Origin: Geofilum rubicundum JCM 15548
GTDB lineage: Bacteria > Bacteroidota > Bacteroidia > Bacteroidales > Marinilabiliaceae
Direction: 5' to 3'
DNA: 64,000 bases
NCBI RefSeq assembly: GCF_000974365.1
Contig: NZ_BAZW01000023.1
Coordinates: 1-64,000, forward strand
Below, in pieces: positions 46,962-55,709 of the stretch. Numbering within the stretch: the stretch's first letter is position 1; every line of letters begins with the position of its first letter. The notes below the pieces were generated by a model that searched no databases, had not been told where the DNA came from, and saw only the letters and a program-made list of their open reading frames with translations. Both the position numbers and the translations under genes were made by a program.

Positions 46962-47966
46962 TTGTGAATGTTTAATATACTATTAATGCGCAAAGATATC
47001 AAATTTGATATAAATTCTTTCCTGTCGCGAGGGAGTTCGTATTGAGAAAGTTCTGACGGCAATTTCTGGTCTATATTGAAAATGCAGTCGCGAATTGCTT
47101 GTATTCTGTAGTGCTCTTGAATTCTTTTAAAAATGCTGTTGAGTTCCTGGGAGTATTCATTTTGAAGCTGTTTTACTAACTCAAAGTGACTCAACTTCCT
47201 TCCATGCCAGTGAATTTCAGATGAGCCTTTGTTGATATAAGCCCGCAACATGGTTTCATCCGCAAGCATAATTTTAATTTTTTCTTCAGATAATTCCCGA
47301 CCTAAACAACTCCCACTATCGTAGATTTGTGAAAAGCGACTAGCTTTTTTTTGTAGTTTTTTGCTTGAGGAGGCTCTTGAAATTGCAGATTGTACTTTAT
47401 TAAAGATTTTACTTTTCCCACTTTTTGTATTCGCTTTATGGTCAGTTATTGCTTTATTGTATTCCGTAATTATTCCCCAGTTTTCCTGATGTCTGTCGCC
47501 ATTGCCAATAATACTGTCCAGTACAATTATTTCAAGAATATCTTTAATGTATTGACCCAGATCAAAATGTTCGAGCGCTTTTTGTATAAAGTGGAAGGTA
47601 TAGAGTTTTTTGGAGAGTTTATCTTCAGGATTATAGTTTGAATCATATCCGGTTAAATAACTCATGCCTTCAGTCAATTCATTTTGACCTTCATTGACCA
47701 TAGACTTTGAAAGGCAACCAATTTCCCCATTTCTATAGGCTATGTCATATTTTAACATGTTAAAGCCTAACAGATCCCCCACTTCACTTGCTATAATTTC
47801 GGACCAGAATTCATGCTTGTAATCAATATTTTCTTTTTTAATGTGACGTTTTAAAAAAGTAATTACAAGTATCCAAGGGGTTCTCAACTATGACCTTGCT
47901 GCGAGTCCCCCCAGTCTGAAACCAGGTCTTTTCATTCCAGGAAGATATGTCAAAGAAATATGCCAA
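46958..47966 (-). pseudogene. HipA-like kinase, one frameshift near the N-terminus
   Basis: The main frame (46958-47887) has the HipA catalytic loop LDSIIGNGDRHQENWGII and the metal-binding YDSGSCLG. The sequence upstream, in another frame, gives LAYFFDISSWNEKTWFQTGG, then TRSKVIVENPLD and FFKTS, the expected N-terminal lobe with the GxR-K loop. A shift near 47840-47850, in an A-rich stretch, separates them. I place the start at TTG 47966, but the frame is open further, so this is uncertain. HipA kinases phosphorylate tRNA synthetases or related targets and act in persistence or defence. The HIRAN partner follows directly. Confidence 0.65.
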
Positions 47967-48025
47967 TTGGTTAGGGAGGGGAATTTTTAAGGCTCCAAGG
48001 TGTAATACGCTAAGGTTCCTTTGTA

Positions 48026-48478
48026 TTAGGCTGTTACGCTGTTGCTTTGTTCGTCGGTTCCGGTTAATGTGATTTGATAGTCCTCTCCAATTTTGGAGAT
48101 GGTTTTTTCTGCCGAAGTAAGGGTGGTGTAGGGAGGTTGATCAAATGCGTCTCATTCTTCTCATTCTTCTCTCCAGTCGGTGTATTTCCCTACATTCTGT
48201 ATGATGGGGCTGTTTAAGAAGAAGGGGTCTTCGACTTCCGTATCTTGATCTGTTTAATGTCTTGCCTCTTTGGAGTGGGTTACGGAGGAGTGGCAGTAGG
48301 AATATAACCAAGGGTCTGAAAAGACGAATGGATCTTCGTTGCCATTATTGATGCTGTCAACGCATATTTTTCCTTTCCATGCCGTATTCTCTTGCCCGTT
48401 TTCTATAGCGGTTGCCTTTGCATAGATGGCTTGGCGGGCCTTATCGGGGTGGAAGATGATGTAGTGTGCTTGGGTCAC
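48026..48478 (-). pseudogene. Decayed gene of an unrecognised family, fossil 1
   Basis: One frame reads AHYIIFHPDKARQAIYAKA, then FVFSDPWLYSYCHSS and KEARH, a stop (TAA where the 35-kb copy has TAC), TDQDTEVEDPFFLNSPIIQ, NVGKYTDWREE, two more stops in a GAAGAATGA repeat, then PYTTLTSAEKTIS and YQITLTGTDEQSNSVTA before the final stop. So it is a 3' gene fragment with three nonsense changes. The C-terminal part resembles the fossil at 48598-48858. Confidence 0.55.
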
Positions 48479-48600
48479 TAATTTACACGAATTGGATGTT
48501 GTCCACAGATTGCACAGATTAACGCAGATTTTTTTAATGTTTTTTTGTCCACAGTTTAGTCACCTAATAACGCGAATTGAGGATTGACGGAGGCAATTTA
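48229..48600. repeat. Long copy of the 35299-35498 segment
   Basis: Both ends match the shorter copy at 35 kb: CTTCGACTTCCGTATCTTGA at the left, and GTGTGCTTGG, GTCCACAGATT, GCAGATTTTTTTAATG and CAATTTA at the right. The 190 bases between (part of fossil 1) are absent from the shorter copy. Confidence 0.55.
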
Positions 48601-48858
48601 TTCAAGGGTGTAATAGGGCAGGGGGCCTTGAAAATGGGTGATGATGGTGTTGCCTTGTGCATCGGTTCCTGTGAGCGCTATTTGGTACTGGTTGTTTTGT
48701 TTTGAAATGGTAAGTTCGGCAGCGACCAGAATGCTGTAAGGATTCTCGTTGCTTGCGTTAAGTGCTTCTTGCCAATCGGCGAAATACCCAACATGAATGA
48801 GGTTTTTGTTTTTTGTAGGTTAAAATATAATAGGGCTATTTGAGAGTAGTAATTTGCT
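48598..48858 (-). pseudogene. Decayed gene of the same family, fossil 2
   Basis: It reads SNSPIIF, stop, then NLIHVGYFADWQEALNASNE, PYSILVAAELTISKQNNQY and IALTGTDAQGN, ending PYYTLE. The order SNSPII, VGxxxDW, PYxxL, TISK, LTGTD is the same as in fossil 1. It has no start and overlaps the SGNH esterase end. Confidence 0.5.
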
Positions 48859-50019
48859 TTATTTTTTCGGATACTGACTGAGCCATACGGTAATGGCCGA
48901 GGTCGGAGAAGTGGGTGCCATCTACTGTACCTTCGCGGTCAATGCCGATTAGTTCGTTACTGTTAAGATAATAAATATCTGTAAAGCCTAAGGCTACCGC
49001 TTCAGTAAAAACCTTTCTTAATTCCTTGTTTTGGTTTGTAATAAAGGCATGGGTGCCAAAAACAGAATCTGGTTCTTGCTTAAGATAGGAAGGAGTTCGA
49101 TAGATACTTTCTATAAGGAGTATTGGTGTTTGTTTGTTTGTTTGTTTGTTGCACGGAGCTGTTTTATAAGGTTCAGTGCGTTTTCTTGAATGGTAATGGG
49201 GTGTGCGTTTGGCGTACAGTCGATAACATATATGCTTGCATCTATTTCAATTATGGCGTCTCCGACTGACTTTTCAAACAGTCCGTTACCACTGAAACCA
49301 AAGTTTATTACCTCTTTATTGAGGATTCTTGAAATTATTGAAGGGTAAACCATTCCTGGTCTAGAAGCACTTCCTCCTTGGGTAATACTTGTGCCATAAA
49401 AAACTATAGGTTGTTCAGAGGGATGCTCTTTTGGTGTATTGTGGAATGCTTTTGGGTCTATTCCGATTGAAAAATTCTCCACTTCATTGTACAATGGCAA
49501 GTAAATTCGAAAATCCTTGACGCTGCTGTCCATTCCGGAAATGAGCGTTTGCTCATTTTGTAGTTGATCTGGTATGCCCGAACAGACATATTTTAACTGG
49601 TCATTCTCTTTTACATAGAGGTCAAGCCCACTTGCTCCTATTGCTGTCATATTGCGTGGTTGCAGGCCTTTTTTTAATTGCCATTTTGCTTTCAGGTATG
49701 GAGAGTTGGTTGAAAAATCGATATAGATTCCAGATGAATTCTTGCTTAATTCCCAGACTTCCGGACGTAGCTTTTCTTTCAGGGAACTGGGGAATCGATA
49801 CCAATTATTTTCGTTGTGATATTTCCCATAAACAGCAAGGGATTGACCATTGATATAGAGGGTGGTATCGTTTGCAGTTTGGAGGGTATGCTGCCTTTGG
49901 CTGGTATATTGCTGAAATTTATTGATTAACCTTGGATAGGTATAGCCTAACAAGGCTATGGTATTAAGTATAACGCTGATCGCAAATAAAGCCAATAGTC
50001 TGCTTTTGCTTATTTTCAT
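48836..50019 (-). pseudogene. SGNH/GDSL hydrolase, currently off-frame at a TGTT repeat
   Basis: The N-terminal frame (49111-50019) has a membrane anchor or signal (LLALFAISVILNTIALLGY), an accessory beta domain, and catalytic-block PIVFYGTSITQGGSASRPG with Ser in YGTS, then VINFGFSGNG and YVIDCTPNAHP. It runs into six TGTT repeats at 49127-49150 and stops. Another frame continues ILLIESIYRTPSYL to the Asp-His block VDGTHFSDLGHYRMA and ends at 48836. Seven or four repeats would restore a protein of about 395 residues; six do not. Likely a secreted deacylase of surface glycan, overlapping the acyltransferase gene. Confidence 0.82.
49127..49150 (-). repeat. (TGTT)6 simple-sequence repeat inside the SGNH esterase gene
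   Basis: Six perfect TGTT units. Four-base units within a reading frame change the frame with every gain or loss, the signature of slipped-strand phase variation. With n=6 the frame reaches a stop after QYSL; n=7 or n=4 joins the two halves. Confidence 0.85.
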
Positions 50020-50924
50020 TTTGTCGAAAAAATGTTTTGCAAATCTTGTATAGCTTCCGGTGTTGAAAGGGATAAATTGAACAACTCTTTGTGCGCTTTA
50101 ATCTTTTCTACACTCCATTCCCACCAAGCAGACTTCAACAATGTGTTAATGGTATCTTGATTGAAACGATACTTGATGACTTTGGCTGGTGAGCCACCTA
50201 CTATGGCATAGGGTGGTACAAAACCTGTTACTACTGAATTGGCTGCTACAATAGCGCCTGTTGAAATGTGTGCGCCGGATAAAACCACACAATGCGCTCC
50301 AATCCATACATCGTTCTCGATGACAATATCTCCTTTTGAGGTAATGTCTTTCTCAATGTTTTCTCCAAGTACATTTTTGTTGATGTAGTAGGTGGAAATT
50401 CTGTCTGTGTGATGTGAATGCTCTTGAATGGATACGTTACGAGCTATGGAACAGAACGAACCGATCTTAACTTTGTTAAGGCTACAAAAAATATCAAAAT
50501 TGGGTCCGTTAAGGCTGGTAAACCTTCCTATTTCAACTTTTCCTGTAATTGTTATGTCGGGTCCGTAAAGTCTGAGTTGCTCCTGGCATTGGAAATTGCC
50601 GTGTATGGTTGCACTGGATATTGTGCTTTGCGGGCCAATTTCCACTTGTCCATTTAAGCTGCAATTGGCAATTGTAGTTTGTTTTCCAATTTTCACTGCT
50701 CCTGTAATGACGCTATTGTTAAAATTGCACTTTTCAGCAATAGACGCGGTTCCAAAAACAGATGTTTGTTTCAAGGTTGAAAAATTGCCAATTTGATTGT
50801 TCCTTGTGAGATGAGTCTTTTCTAATTTAACACCATTTCCTATGTTGATGTTATAAATGGAATAAAGGTTGATTCGAAAAGTGTAGAAAAGGATTGAAAC
50901 AATATATCTGAGCAATTTTCGCAT
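50016..50924 (-). CDS. Left-handed beta-helix (hexapeptide) acyltransferase
   Basis: A 302-residue protein. Many hexapeptide repeats run from residue 40 to 250, including IGNFSTLKQTSVFG, VEIGRFTSLNG and KIGSFCSIARNVSI. The CatB/Vat-type end IVIENDVWIGAHCVVLSGAH, then AIVGGSPAKVIKYRF is clear, and EHSHHTD supplies the likely catalytic histidine. It should acetylate (or otherwise acylate) a sugar. It overlaps the SGNH esterase by four bases, so an acylase and a deacylase of the same glycan may be co-expressed. An N-terminal hydrophobic stretch may tether it to the membrane. Confidence 0.85.
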   Translation of the reverse strand: MRKLLRYIVSILFYTFRINLYSIYNINIGNGVKLEKTHLTRNNQIGNFSTLKQTSVFGTASIAEKCNFNNSVITGAVKIGKQTTIANCSLNGQVEIGPQSTISSATIHGNFQCQEQLRLYGPDITITGKVEIGRFTSLNGPNFDIFCSLNKVKIGSFCSIARNVSIQEHSHHTDRISTYYINKNVLGENIEKDITSKGDIVIENDVWIGAHCVVLSGAHISTGAIVAANSVVTGFVPPYAIVGGSPAKVIKYRFNQDTINTLLKSAWWEWSVEKIKAHKELFNLSLSTPEAIQDLQNIFSTK

Positions 50925-50952
50925 GGTGGGTGTTAATGGTTTGGTTTGTATA

Positions 50953-52500
50953 TTAGTTGCTTATAAATGAATTTAATATTTTACTGTAGTCTATTATTTG
51001 GCTGACCTTATTGGGTGATTGAGAATTAATATGGTTTTCAATTTCGTTAACTAAAACTTTGGTGTCTTGATGCTCAATATAAATTGCCTTTTTTTGCATA
51101 ATTTGTTCTTGATAGTACTCTTTGCCGAGCTCGTGTGTTAAAATAGTTGGCACATTAAATGCTGCAGCTTCTATTGTGGTGCCAGAAACTTTTGTTATAT
51201 GTAACCTTGAATGGGACAGAATTAGCGGTAGGGGATATTCAGTAGCATCCTTATGGTTTATTAGATTAAGAATTCCATTTTGATTAAAGAAATCAAGTAT
51301 TTCATCCTTTATCTCTTTTTGTCTTGGATGTATCCTAATCCACCAATTGTATTTTTGATGTGTTTGTTTTATTGCCTCAATTACAAAATCTTCCAGATAA
51401 CTTTGAAATGGGGAAAGGCAAACTAGTACAATGTTGTCACTGAACTGATAGTCTCCATTATGGTTAATTTCGTTTCTTATCCAATACTGATGCCATGGAT
51501 TTCCAAACTGTAAAATTTGCTCTTTTGCTTTAGAACAGATGCCTTTTGATAAATCCAAAGCTGAATTATTATCCCAAACCCAAAATAGCCCTGGTTGCAT
51601 TTTATAACCTGCAGAAGGAGCATTAATTTGTTTTGCATAAGCCGGGTGAAAAGGAGATTGAGGACCGTGTTGTATCTCAATTGTTTTAACCTTATTTTGA
51701 TTAAATGCTTCAAACATCGCCAACATGTTTATATCATAGTAGCATAAGCCGAAGCCGATCTGGGGTTTTACCGTTTTAGCTATAAAATTGAAGAATAAAT
51801 AAATTGGAAAATAGCTATTATCTGAAAAGCCAACAGCAGATTTACCTAATATGTTATAAACAGATGATGGCAATTCGTAATTCCCTCTTAAATTATCAGC
51901 TAAATACTCCTGACCAGGGAAATCCGAATCTTTAATTAACCAGTTTTTATAATAGAATAAATGTATTTTATTAAATGCCCTGAAGTAATCATCTATAAAT
52001 ATAACATCTTTTCGATTAGGTAGATGAGTGTTGTTGTAACTTTCTTTAGGTGAATACTCTATTTGTAAAGCCCTTTGGTTAACAACTTCTAAATCCTCAA
52101 TAATTGAATGGTAAAATTTGTTGAAATGAACGCCTTGAACATTCTCCCTATGGCTCAATGCACCTGCAAAAACATAGCTATATCCACGTGTCTTAAAAAA
52201 CAGTTTTACAATCGACAGAATGTCTTTTGCATTGTTTGATAAAAACGAAAAGAATGTTCTTTTGGGTTGATTTGATGGAATGAAGGATGTCTTTTCCTGC
52301 TTGAGAGGTGGGGTATTTCTTAAATCTGCCAGTAAGGCAAAAGATATTTGAATCTTCACCATTGGCCATATATGGTGGGTTCTCAACCTCCATTTGTTCA
52401 CAGGAGCTTCCGACTCAATAAAATTTAACAGGTCAATAACATCCTTATATGAGGCTATCTTTTTTCGTTTAATTGTATGTTCTTTAGTTTGATTTGTCAT
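50953..52500 (-). CDS. GT-B-like surface carbohydrate biosynthesis protein
   Basis: A 515-residue, A+T-rich protein with no membrane span. The C-terminal half has IEIQHGPQSPFHPAYA, QNYNWWIRIHPRQKEI-type IRIHPRQ, and SRLHITKVSGTTIEAAAFN, the layout of GT-B capsule and LPS transferases (KPHP/IHPR loop and the SGTT-EA pocket). The N-terminal half is poorly conserved. It begins one base from the pseI stop of set 2, so it is co-transcribed and could be the pseudaminyltransferase; that assignment is inferred from position only. Confidence 0.6.
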   Translation of the reverse strand: MTNQTKEHTIKRKKIASYKDVIDLLNFIESEAPVNKWRLRTHHIWPMVKIQISFALLADLRNTPPLKQEKTSFIPSNQPKRTFFSFLSNNAKDILSIVKLFFKTRGYSYVFAGALSHRENVQGVHFNKFYHSIIEDLEVVNQRALQIEYSPKESYNNTHLPNRKDVIFIDDYFRAFNKIHLFYYKNWLIKDSDFPGQEYLADNLRGNYELPSSVYNILGKSAVGFSDNSYFPIYLFFNFIAKTVKPQIGFGLCYYDINMLAMFEAFNQNKVKTIEIQHGPQSPFHPAYAKQINAPSAGYKMQPGLFWVWDNNSALDLSKGICSKAKEQILQFGNPWHQYWIRNEINHNGDYQFSDNIVLVCLSPFQSYLEDFVIEAIKQTHQKYNWWIRIHPRQKEIKDEILDFFNQNGILNLINHKDATEYPLPLILSHSRLHITKVSGTTIEAAAFNVPTILTHELGKEYYQEQIMQKKAIYIEHQDTKVLVNEIENHINSQSPNKVSQIIDYSKILNSFISN

Positions 52501-53540
52501 TATTCTGAAATATCACTCCAACTAACCGGCGTTCCCTTTAATACATCATTTTTTAGTCTCTTGCCTAATAAGAGTCCTAAGTATTTGGGATGTAACCCGC
52601 TTGCCGGCCTTATAGACCTGACATTTTCTGCTGTAACTATTTGTCCTTTCTTTAAGTTCTCTACAAAAAAGAGGGACCTTCCAAACTTTCTGTTTTGTTG
52701 AGATTTTTCTGTTAAATTGTAGTTTATTTTCCCTATCGATTTTTCAGCCATCCTGACAGCTGACACCATCTCGGCAAATTCCGTTTCATCTAACGAGAAA
52801 CTGGCATCTGGTCCACCAATTGCCTTATCTAAGATGAAATGTTTTTCAATTACTGAGGCGCCCATTGCGACCGCAACAACTGGGGAAATAAACCCGGGTG
52901 TGTGGTCAGAGAGTCCAACTTCAACATTAAACTTTTTTTTCATGTCAGAAATAGTTGCCAGATTGGCTTCTTCAATTGGTGCAGGATAGGATGAGGTGCA
53001 TTTTAGTAATATGATATTTTCATTTCCTGCTTTTTTGCATGTTTCTATAGCTAGCTCAATATCTTCTAACTCAGCTATCCCTGTAGAAATTATCATTAAC
53101 CTACCTTTAGAGGCAGTGTATTCAATCAAGGGAATATCCTGTATTTCAAACGATGCAATTTTATAGGCTGGTGGATTTAATGTTTCCAAAAAATCAACAG
53201 CTGATTTGTCGAAAGGAGAGGAAAAACACTTTAACCCTTCCTCTTTAGCCATTTCAAATATTTTACTGTGCCATTCCCATGGAGTGTAAGCCTCTTTGTA
53301 AAGCTCGTAGAATTTTTTACCTTCCCAAATGGTCCCATTTAGCAATTCAGTAAAATGTATATTATCGCAGTCAATAGTGATTGTGTCAGGCGTGTAGGTT
53401 TGAAGTTTGATGGCATCTGCTCCGGCCCTTTTTGAAGCACGGATGGTTTCTTTTGCAATATTGAGGTCTTGACCATGGTTAGCAGAAAGCTCAGCTATAA
53501 TGAAAGTATGCCCAGGTCTAATCATGATGTTATCTTTCAT
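52500..53540 (-). CDS. pseI: Pseudaminic acid synthase (set 2)
   Basis: A 346-residue NeuB/PseI enzyme with the same landmarks as set 1: FIIAELSANHGQDL, DAIKLQTYTPDT, CFSSPFDKSAVDFLE, SSYPAPIEEANLA and the SAF-domain tail with SLFFVENLKKGQIVT. By eye about three quarters of the first 200 residues match the set 1 protein. Start at 53540; an in-frame ATG five codons later (MIRPGHT) is also possible. It is 10 bases after pseH. Confidence 0.93.
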   Translation of the reverse strand: MKDNIMIRPGHTFIIAELSANHGQDLNIAKETIRASKRAGADAIKLQTYTPDTITIDCDNIHFTELLNGTIWEGKKFYELYKEAYTPWEWHSKIFEMAKEEGLKCFSSPFDKSAVDFLETLNPPAYKIASFEIQDIPLIEYTASKGRLMIISTGIAELEDIELAIETCKKAGNENIILLKCTSSYPAPIEEANLATISDMKKKFNVEVGLSDHTPGFISPVVAVAMGASVIEKHFILDKAIGGPDASFSLDETEFAEMVSAVRMAEKSIGKINYNLTEKSQQNRKFGRSLFFVENLKKGQIVTAENVRSIRPASGLHPKYLGLLLGKRLKNDVLKGTPVSWSDISE

Positions 53541-53550
53541 TACTTTTTTT

Positions 53551-54021
53551 CTAATTATTGATTGTAATGTTGTTAGCTTTGTATATGACGCAATCAGAAT
53601 TGTTTATTTTGTCATCCATTAGATAGGAAAATCCAGCATTTTTAAAAGCTTTTATTGAGGCAAGGTTTTCTTTTTTGATATATGCGAAAAGTGGTTTGTT
53701 TTCAATTTTCCAAAATTCTGTACAAGCGTTGCGAAGCATTTCTACAGCTAACTTTTTTCCTCTAAAGTTTTTATCAATAGAGACCCCAATAATGGCAGTT
53801 TCCTTGTTTTCAATTCTAATTTGTCCCGCTGGGACCCCCTCAAATTCAAAAATTAAGATTTGGGTCTTTTCATCCTCTAATTTGTTTTCGAACCAATTGA
53901 TATGATCTGTCCATGATATTAAATTGTTATAGAACGATGCTGCTCTTACAATAGGATCATTGACCCAGTTGAATAAGAGTTCAGCATCCTCTATATTTGC
54001 ATGCCTGAATTTTAAACTCAT
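53551..54021 (-). CDS. pseH: UDP-4-amino-sugar N-acetyltransferase (set 2)
   Basis: A 156-residue GNAT protein, the usual size for PseH. It begins LKFRHANIEDAELLFNWVND and has the acetyl-CoA loop SIDKNFRGKKLAVEMLRNA and the terminal SIKAFKNAGFSYL. It is more diverged from set 1 PseH than the synthases are from each other. One base separates it from pseG. Role in the pathway: acetylation of the 4-amino group before PseG. Confidence 0.88.
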   Translation of the reverse strand: MSLKFRHANIEDAELLFNWVNDPIVRAASFYNNLISWTDHINWFENKLEDEKTQILIFEFEGVPAGQIRIENKETAIIGVSIDKNFRGKKLAVEMLRNACTEFWKIENKPLFAYIKKENLASIKAFKNAGFSYLMDDKINNSDCVIYKANNITINN

Positions 54022-54022
54022 A

Positions 54023-55027
54023 CTATGTCAGTTGTAAAAATTCGTTTATCAGCCGTTCTTTAGCGCATCCATCTATTGCTTCACGTTGCGTTAGGAATAT
54101 GCTATTAGCAATTTCAGGATTAGTGATGCTTGTAATTGCTGAATATAGCGCTTTATCATCCACTGTATTTATATCGCCTATGCCTAAAGCTAGGCTCTTC
54201 TCTTCTATTGAAATGTAATTGTCTTTTTGGTTATTGACGAACCATCCACAAATAAAAGGAAGTCGGCATGCAATTGCCTCTGTTGACAAAGTGCTGGCAG
54301 GCAAAAAACCAAAGTCAGTTTTTTTCATTAAATCAACCATTTCCTCAGCATTCAGTTGCCAATAAATAGCAGTTTTTTTGTTGGCCTTATTTGTCAAGGA
54401 TTTAGGATCTATATTAGTGATTAGGTGCACTTCTGAAATTGCCGGATGAGCCAGAAGTTGATTGGTAATTTTAATGATAATGCTTTCAGGATTGGTAGCT
54501 CCTAGGCTGATTAATACTTTACTTAGTTTTTGCTTTGGTGTTGTTATTTGTGTTTGTCTTGCTGCTTCTAAAAACGGAAGTCTTAACAAAGAAAATTTAT
54601 ATCCTAACAATAGTTTGGTGTACGGTTCCTTTGAATAAGCATTGGCGTCAAGACCCTCTGCATTATTTATAACAATATCGGCTACATAGTGTCTGTCGTG
54701 CATGTCGTCTATACATACTAGCTTACAGCCCTTATTTTTTATAGCTTGCTGATAGTCTGTATTAAAATAATAGTTGTCAAGGACGACAATTTCATCACCA
54801 ACTAATTTATTTAAAAATTGGCTATAGTGGTCATCGTTCGATAAAATGATGCATGTATTACAGATTTGTATAATCTCTCTTTCTTGGTAACTAGTAGGCT
54901 TTCTAGTAGCAAAGACACACTGGAAGTCTTTTTTCAGCATATTGGCTAATGCTAATGAACGCACATAATGTCCCATACCAATTTGACCATTGCCATCAGT
55001 ACGGAATATTATTTTTCTTTTCGTCAT
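54023..55027 (-). CDS. pseG: UDP-6-deoxy-AltdiNAc hydrolase (set 2)
   Basis: A 334-residue protein with IIFRTDGNGQIGMGHYVRSL and the GxGHxxR active-site motif, IVVLDNYYFNTDYQ, LVCIDDM, KVLISLGATNPESI and PASTLSTEAIACRLPFICGW. It overlaps pseF by 32 bases, a longer overlap than in set 1. Length and motifs are normal for PseG. Confidence 0.88.
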   Translation of the reverse strand: MTKRKIIFRTDGNGQIGMGHYVRSLALANMLKKDFQCVFATRKPTSYQEREIIQICNTCIILSNDDHYSQFLNKLVGDEIVVLDNYYFNTDYQQAIKNKGCKLVCIDDMHDRHYVADIVINNAEGLDANAYSKEPYTKLLLGYKFSLLRLPFLEAARQTQITTPKQKLSKVLISLGATNPESIIIKITNQLLAHPAISEVHLITNIDPKSLTNKANKKTAIYWQLNAEEMVDLMKKTDFGFLPASTLSTEAIACRLPFICGWFVNNQKDNYISIEEKSLALGIGDINTVDDKALYSAITSITNPEIANSIFLTQREAIDGCAKERLINEFLQLT

Positions 55028-55709
55028 TTCTAATTCTAAACTTTAATTCCGCAATTTCCCAATCTTCAATAGTGTCTATATCTTGAACCTCCATTTCCGG
55101 TATAATAATTGCTCCACATTTCATACAAAACAATGATTTTTGTTGCATTAATGCTTCATTCTTAATCCAATAAAAGGAGCCTGAATCGTGGTAGGCTGGT
55201 TTCAAATCCTGACTTCTGGTAATTAGATACTCCGGCCATATCATTTCCAGGTTGTTATTTTCGTTTATTTGTAATGCCCTATATATTGGGTAAGTGAAGG
55301 CCACTACGGGGCAAAGGGAATCTAAATCTTTATTGTTTAATTTGTTGTAAGCTTCAATTATTCTGGAAGAGTTAATTAAGGGTGCAGTCGGCAGGATGCA
55401 ACAAATCGTTTCAAAAATCTGATTCGACTTTTTATATTCATTTAAAACTTCAATTATTACATCGGCCAAGGTTGCAAAATCATTGGATGCTTCTTTGGTT
55501 CTGAAAAACGGAACTTTGGCTCCATACTTTTGAGCTATTTTTGCAATTTCCTCATCATCGGTTGATACCATTATTTCATCAAACAGCTTTGACGCTTTAG
55601 CTGCTTCGATGGAATATGCAATAATGGGTTTTCCCAGAAAATCCTTAATGTTTTTACGAGGGATGCGCTTACTTCCTCCCCTTGCTGGTATTATGGCTAT
55701 CGTACTCAT
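54996..55709 (-). CDS. pseF: Pseudaminic acid cytidylyltransferase (set 2)
   Basis: A 237-residue enzyme with IIPARGGSKRIPRKNIKDF, DEIMVSTDDEEI, CCILPTAPLIN and YHDSGSFYWIK. The last residues (NDEKKNNIPY) are an extension over set 1 caused by the overlap with pseG. It overlaps pseC by four bases. It produces CMP-Pse. Confidence 0.92.
   Translation of the reverse strand: MSTIAIIPARGGSKRIPRKNIKDFLGKPIIAYSIEAAKASKLFDEIMVSTDDEEIAKIAQKYGAKVPFFRTKEASNDFATLADVIIEVLNEYKKSNQIFETICCILPTAPLINSSRIIEAYNKLNNKDLDSLCPVVAFTYPIYRALQINENNNLEMIWPEYLITRSQDLKPAYHDSGSFYWIKNEALMQQKSLFCMKCGAIIIPEMEVQDIDTIEDWEIAELKFRIRNDEKKNNIPY

Noticed and set aside
31299-48858. Prophage
   Set aside because: No capsid, terminase, tail, integrase or lysis genes; the content is toxin and defence genes with IS66, better called an island.
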